DNA of 17,138 nucleotides, taken from the NCBI GenBank assembly GCA_900550825.1, contig URTZ01000023.1, positions 1 through 17,138 of the forward strand, given 5' to 3'. Made by a program: the position numbers and the translations under genes. A model generated the notes under the pieces. The model ran no database searches, was not told the DNA's origin, and saw only the letters and a list, made by a program, of their open reading frames with translations. Below, piece after piece: positions 13,429 to 17,138 of this stretch. The stretch comes from an uncultured Collinsella sp. Its GTDB lineage: Bacteria; Actinomycetota; Coriobacteriia; Coriobacteriales; Coriobacteriaceae. Position 1 is the first letter of the stretch. Each line of letters begins with the position of its first letter.

Positions 13429-14453
13429 GCAAATTCCTGGGCAAGCTGCGATACGTCTTCGCAAGCGTTGGCCCAGGGGGCAAAGTCGGGAGTATCCGAG
13501 ATGACGCCGTCGGCCTCCCAAACTGCCTGATGCGAAAGGTCCCAGGGGTCGTGCGGTTCGGGCCGGCAGGGAAGGTACGGCGTCTGATACATGGGGTTCA
13601 GCAAGAAGAACGCGCCGCCCTCGCAGCGGTTAGCGAACTCACGCAGCGCACGCACCGCCGGACGCATCTTGTTCGTTTTGAACAAGAGGATTGTGCGGGC
13701 GAGCAGGTACCAAGGAGAGTCCTCGAGCGCGTCAGCCCCGATCTCTTCCTCGAGCTGGTGGGCCAGGGCAAAAAAGCCGTCCTGGTCTTCCAAGCGGGCG
13801 AGGGCGAGCAGGACGGTGCCGGCAGCTCGGGTGGGATAGCCTTCCGCCTTAAGGACGCGGCGGGCGTAGTTGGCGGCAGCGCGGTAGCGGGCGCTCGCCA
13901 TGCACAGCTGCGAGATGGTCTCGAGCGTGTGGAGCCACCCGATAAGAGCCGGCTCGCTCACGGTAAGGTCTGCTGCGGTGACACCGTCGGTCAAAACATT
14001 ATTGGCCCAGTAGTGCGGGGCTTCCATGTCGAACCCGGGCACGCTTTGCTGCAGGTAATCGGCCGTGGTCGCCTCGAGCTTCATCAGGTCGCCCAGGCAG
14101 GCGTCGACGGGCGTGTCCGCCAAAATGATGGCGAGCAGCTGCGCGTCGAGGACATGCGCATCGATGCGGACGATCTTGAGCAGCTCATCGCGCATATCGT
14201 CGAACAGACGATTGCGCGTCTGCTCGAACTCCTCGTCGCTGCCCATGTCCTCGATGCGATGGAGCTCGTCGAGCAGGTGGCGATGAACACCGGCGTAGGA
14301 CAGCAGTGCCTGGGCATGCTCGGTCTGCGCATACTTATGAGGGTTGACGTTCACGTCGTTATGGACAAGCTCGCGTGCTGCATCGGTGAGTTCGGGGTGC
14401 GACGCAAGGTAGGCGCGCTCCAGGTAGGCGGGGATGTAGACGCTCGGATCCAT
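13410..14453 (-). CDS. Helical-repeat (TPR-like) protein of unknown function
   Basis: I do not recognise a named family for this 347-residue protein. The sequence is almost wholly helical, soluble and acidic, with no signal peptide or membrane segment. The middle (about 165-260) reads like tetratricopeptide repeats: pairs of helices with small residues, such as YRAAANYARRVLKAEGYPTRAAGTVLLALARLED. The end is distinctive, with FFLLNPMYQTPYLPCRPEPHDPWDLS then HQAVWEADGV. The start overlaps the upstream stop as TAATG, with GGAGGAG 7 nt before it, so it is coupled to its neighbour. The upstream gene appears to be a distant paralogue with a similar repeat block. Co-transcription with murT-gatD suggests, but does not show, a role near cell-wall synthesis. 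Confidence 0.85.
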   Translation of the reverse strand: MDPSVYIPAYLERAYLASHPELTDAARELVHNDVNVNPHKYAQTEHAQALLSYAGVHRHLLDELHRIEDMGSDEEFEQTRNRLFDDMRDELLKIVRIDAHVLDAQLLAIILADTPVDACLGDLMKLEATTADYLQQSVPGFDMEAPHYWANNVLTDGVTAADLTVSEPALIGWLHTLETISQLCMASARYRAAANYARRVLKAEGYPTRAAGTVLLALARLEDQDGFFALAHQLEEEIGADALEDSPWYLLARTILLFKTNKMRPAVRALREFANRCEGGAFFLLNPMYQTPYLPCRPEPHDPWDLSHQAVWEADGVISDTPDFAPWANACEDVSQLAQEFARRYGF

Positions 14454-15529
14454 TAGAGGTCTCCTCCCTTAAACGGCAATCCCTGTTCGGCCGCGCGCAG
14501 GATTCGTTCGTCGATCTGGGAGCGCACGATGTCGTTGGTGGCGACCCAGGCGGCAAAGCTGGCGTTGTCGGGAGCGCCCAGGCCCTCCTGCAGCACCGGC
14601 GTTGCCTCGGACAGCGCAAGGACGAGCTCGTCGGTGGAGCCCACACCTACGTTGACGCGAGCATAGACACCATCGGGAAACTCGGTTTGGAAGTAGAGTG
14701 CTTCGGCCGCGTGCGGGCATGAGCGCACAAGGATACGCAGGTAGTGCTCGGCGCCCTCGTAGTCCAGCTCGCGCCAGGCAGCGCTCATCAGCGCGATGAG
14801 CGTCCACGGGTCCAAGTCGCGCTCCGCATCTTTGGGACGACGGCGCAGCGGCGTGTTGGCGAGATAGGGGACGGAGTGGGCAGAGCGAAATCGCTTGAGC
14901 TCCTCGGCGGGGTATTCGAGCTTTGCCATAGCGAGCATCGCGGTGTGGCGGACACCAGCGGGGTCGTTGGGCGCAAAGTCCAAGCTGCGATTCGCGGCTT
15001 GGAGCGACATGCGGTAGCGTCCGCTAATGAGCGCGCGCGATGCCAAGGCGGCAAGCCAGCGCAGGTAGGGGCGGCGCATAAGGTCGCCAGCGGCCTCACG
15101 CTCGTAGGGGTCCTGCGCCGAGGCGATTTTGAGCGCCAGGTCGTGCTCGACTTCATCGCGCTTGGATGCCAAGTACTGTACGTATTCCTCGTTGGAGCTG
15201 GCGGTGAGGGCGGTCAGCATGCGCTGGGCATCCCAGTTGGCCGGGTCGAGCGCGGCTGCCTCGCGGAGCATGTTCTCGGCAGCTGCCTCTTCTTGCTCTG
15301 CCTGGGTATCGTCAGGGATAAAGGGAATGCGGTAGTCGACAGCCTCGACCACCTTGGCAATGAGGTGCCCGGCGCGGTCGCGGTCGTGCACGATGAGCGG
15401 TGCGGGGTTGCGGGTGAATTGTTCCATCAGACGCTCTACGGCGGCACCGTCGGTGAGCGGGATATTGTCGCGGCGCAAGGCCTCAAGAACGAGGCGATGG
15501 CAATCCTCTTGAATGGGATCGAATGCCAT
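14453..15529 (-). CDS. Helical-repeat (TPR-like) protein, paralogue of its neighbour
   Basis: This 358-residue protein has no family name I can assign. It is helical and soluble, without signal peptide or membrane segment. A DPANWDAQRMLTAL segment (about 100) and YRMSLQAANRSLDFAPNDPAGVRHTAMLAMAKLEY (about 200) look like tetratricopeptide units; the latter lines up with YRAAANYARRVLKAEGYPTRAAGTVLLALARLED in the next gene, suggesting an old tandem duplication. A third unit, LDYEGAEHYLRILVRSCPHAAEAL, follows. I chose ATG 15529 because GGAGG lies 5 nt upstream; ATG 15559 has no such site. It is the first gene of the operon that ends with murT-gatD. Confidence 0.85.
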   Translation of the reverse strand: MAFDPIQEDCHRLVLEALRRDNIPLTDGAAVERLMEQFTRNPAPLIVHDRDRAGHLIAKVVEAVDYRIPFIPDDTQAEQEEAAAENMLREAAALDPANWDAQRMLTALTASSNEEYVQYLASKRDEVEHDLALKIASAQDPYEREAAGDLMRRPYLRWLAALASRALISGRYRMSLQAANRSLDFAPNDPAGVRHTAMLAMAKLEYPAEELKRFRSAHSVPYLANTPLRRRPKDAERDLDPWTLIALMSAAWRELDYEGAEHYLRILVRSCPHAAEALYFQTEFPDGVYARVNVGVGSTDELVLALSEATPVLQEGLGAPDNASFAAWVATNDIVRSQIDERILRAAEQGLPFKGGDL

Positions 15530-15778
15530 GGGGCCTCCTTTGCTGCGGTTAGGGTTCAAATGTTTCTATATAAGGTTCTAGTTTACCCGCATGTGGCACA
15601 CCGGGGGTGCCGCACTTGGACTTGCACCTTTGCACCACGAAGACGGATGTCGCACAAATGTCGGCACCTTGGACGACCGAGTGGTATCACGGTGCCGCAA
15701 ACGGTCGATTTTTGGCGGCGAACGGTGCATATTTTGGAGGGGCACGGTCCTGCCCGGGATATGTAGTCAACCTTGATA

Positions 15779-15843
15779 AAACGTTTGCCCAGCTTGGGAG
15801 TATGAATGCCGCACAAGGGTCTTCAGGGATAGAAAAAACGTTT
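15779..15843. repeat. Pair of AAACGTTT palindromes
   Basis: The 8-bp palindrome AAACGTTT occurs at 15779-15786 and 15836-15843, each preceded by a further A, with starts 57 bp apart. They may be paired operator sites for either divergent transcript. The regulator is unknown. Confidence 0.35.
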
Positions 15844-15917
15844 CATCATTGGCGGCTTTAGGTGAATAACTGACCAACCAGAACGGTAAAATAGTGTTTG
15901 ACTGAGCGTTGAGACGT

Positions 15918-16004
15918 TTAGACATCGCGCATTGTCATCGCCGGCAACGCGCAAACCGGTCCTAACGGAGCCAATTGGGTGCTCCGTTATATACGCAAGT
16001 CTAA
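15918..16004 (+). promoter_or_regulatory. Three-helix leader upstream of the alcohol dehydrogenase
   Basis: TTAGAC (15918-15923) can pair with GTCTAA (15999-16004), closing a domain with two internal hairpins. One is GCGC-A-TTG (15927-15934) with CAA-C-GCGC (15945-15952). The other is TAACGGAGC (15963-15971) with GCTCCGTTA (15981-15989), a perfect 9-bp stem. The domain ends 13 nt before the AGGAGG of the alcohol dehydrogenase gene, so its fold could affect translation. The 9-bp repeat alone could also be a protein operator. No known riboswitch is recognised. Confidence 0.4.
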
Positions 16005-16029
16005 GAGGGGCTTGTTTAGGAGGCACAGT

Positions 16030-17138
16030 ATGGGACGTTTTACCAATCCTCGCGATCTGTACTTTGGTGAGGGCGCTCGCCACGAGGTGAAGAACCTCAA
16101 GGGCAAGAAGGCCATCATCGTTTCTGGCGGCAGCTCTATGCGCCGCGGCGGGTTCCTGCAGGACGTTGAGGCCGACCTCAAAGAGGCCGGCATGGAGGTC
16201 AAGCTGTTCGAGGGCGTCGAGTCCGATCCGTCCATCGAGACGGTCATGAAGGGCGCCGAGGCCATGCGCGAGTTCGAGCCCGACTGGATTATCGCCATCG
16301 GCGGCGGCTCGCCCATCGATGCCGCTAAGGCCATGTGGGTCTTCTACGAGTATCCCGAGGAGTCCTTCGATAACATCATCCAGCCGTTCAGCTTCCCCGA
16401 GCTGCGTCAGAAGGCTCACTTCTGCGCCATTTCCTCTACCTCCGGCACTGCTACCGAGGTCACCGCATTCTCCGTCATCACGGATTACGAAAAGGGCATC
16501 AAGTACCCGCTGGCCGACTTCAACATCACCCCTGATGTCGCCATCGTCGACCCCGAGCTCACCTACACCATGCCCGCCAAGCTGTGCGCTCATACCGGCA
16601 TGGACGCTCTGACCCACTGCATGGAGGCCTACGTTTCCACCTGCGCCTCTATGTTCACCGACGCCAACGCTCTGCACGGCATCCGCGAGATCGTCGAGTG
16701 GCTGCCCAAGTCCTATGCTGGCGACCATGAGGCCCGTCAGCACATGCACGAGGCTCAGTGCATCGCCGGTATCGCCTTCTCCTCGGGCCTGCTCGGCATC
16801 GTTCACTCCATGGCTCACAAGACCGGTGCTGCCTTCGAGAATGGCCACATCATCCACGGTGCCGCTAACGCCATGTACCTGGGCAAGGTCATCCAGTGGA
16901 ACTCCAAGGACCCGCGTGCTGCCGAGCGTTACGCTTACGTGGCCAAGGAGATCCTGCACCTTCCCGGCGAGACCAACGAGGAGCTCATCGCCGCGCTCGT
17001 CCAGAAGATTCGCGACCTCAACGACCAGCTCAACATTCCGCAGTCCATCAAGGATTACGCGAATGGTGGCGTGAAGGTCGACGCCGAGAACCCGCAGATG
17101 GTTTCCGAGGAGGAGTTCCTCGCCAAGCTGCCCGAGAT
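16030..17138 (+). CDS. Iron-containing alcohol dehydrogenase (3' end cut by window)
   Basis: This is a NAD(P)-dependent group III alcohol dehydrogenase, reducing an aldehyde or ketone in fermentation; the substrate cannot be told from sequence. About 369 residues are visible of a usual 380-400. The nucleotide-binding GGGSPIDAAK is at 91-100, SSTSGTATEV at 135-144, and metal ligands are expected at Asp192 and His196 (MDALTHCMEAY) and His259 (GIVHSMAHKTG). The usual final ligand sits in a PHG motif 14 residues after His259; here that stretch reads FENGHIIHGAAN, so the last ligand is His273 or, more likely, His276 after a 3-residue insertion. ATG 16030 has AGGAGG 6 nt upstream. Codon bias is strong, as in glnN, suggesting high expression. 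Confidence 0.93.
   Translation, partial: MGRFTNPRDLYFGEGARHEVKNLKGKKAIIVSGGSSMRRGGFLQDVEADLKEAGMEVKLFEGVESDPSIETVMKGAEAMREFEPDWIIAIGGGSPIDAAKAMWVFYEYPEESFDNIIQPFSFPELRQKAHFCAISSTSGTATEVTAFSVITDYEKGIKYPLADFNITPDVAIVDPELTYTMPAKLCAHTGMDALTHCMEAYVSTCASMFTDANALHGIREIVEWLPKSYAGDHEARQHMHEAQCIAGIAFSSGLLGIVHSMAHKTGAAFENGHIIHGAANAMYLGKVIQWNSKDPRAAERYAYVAKEILHLPGETNEELIAALVQKIRDLNDQLNIPQSIKDYANGGVKVDAENPQMVSEEEFLAKLPE

Larger units (their letters stand above)
15530..16029. promoter_or_regulatory. 500-bp divergent intergenic region
   Basis: No supported gene is present: overlapping short frames on both strands lack ribosome-binding sites and family-like sequence. It must hold the promoter of the minus-strand helical-repeat/murT-gatD operon (an AT-rich TATATA at 15568-15573 is a weak candidate) and of the alcohol dehydrogenase. 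It contains two AAACGTTT palindromes (15779-15786, 15836-15843), several near-repeats of GCCGCAC, a possible -10 TAAAAT (15887-15892) on the plus strand, and the structured leader at 15918-16004. Confidence 0.4.

Noticed and set aside
15583..15861. Short overlapping frames on both strands in the divergent intergenic region
   Set aside because: They lack ribosome-binding sites, overlap each other and show no family-like sequence; treated as non-coding.
1..17138. CRISPR array
   Set aside because: No regularly spaced direct repeats of the needed length were seen.

Overview
The window is high-GC bacterial DNA. Its gene content fits a Gram-positive anaerobe of the Coriobacteriia, close to Collinsella. 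The evidence is a MurT/GatD lipid II amidation protein, a type III glutamine synthetase, a methionine synthase split from its activation domain, a PFL-family (DUF711) protein and an iron-dependent alcohol dehydrogenase. The taxon is an inference from gene content and base composition, not from a database match.

Layout. From right to left on the minus strand, 8049 to 1586 is a one-carbon/methionine block: metF, a free-standing B12-methionine-synthase activation domain joined to it by a TAATG overlap, then metH without its activation domain. A two-gene restriction-modification cassette (cytosine-C5 methyltransferase plus a DUF4928 protein) sits between the activation-domain gene and metH. It is visibly more AT-rich than its hosts, and its last stop codon lies 8 nt inside metH. 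A PFL-family gene (1477 to 113) follows metH after a hairpin. Bases 1 to 112 form a dense set of inverted repeats of unknown function.

A 426-bp divergent intergenic region (8050-8475) separates metF from glnN. It holds three copies of one octamer, a 26-bp interrupted palindrome and three hairpins just before glnN. glnN (8476-10563, plus strand) ends at a strong terminator. Bases 10627 to 11186 hold a roughly 233-bp element with 41-nt inverted arms, a hairpin built from tRNA T-arm sequence, a minus-strand tRNA-Glu (UUC) with its promoter and terminator, and the terminator of the next minus-strand operon.

That operon runs from 15529 to 11187: two related helical-repeat proteins of unknown function with a TAATG overlap, then a single polypeptide that fuses MurT to GatD. 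A 500-bp non-coding region follows (15530-16029). It ends in a structured leader for an iron-containing alcohol dehydrogenase on the plus strand, which runs off the right edge.

How the genes fit together: MetF makes 5-methyl-tetrahydrofolate, MetH uses it to methylate homocysteine, and the activation domain rescues oxidised cobalamin using S-adenosylmethionine. The methyltransferase embedded in the same transcript consumes S-adenosylmethionine made from that methionine. GlnN supplies glutamine, which is the nitrogen donor for MurT/GatD.
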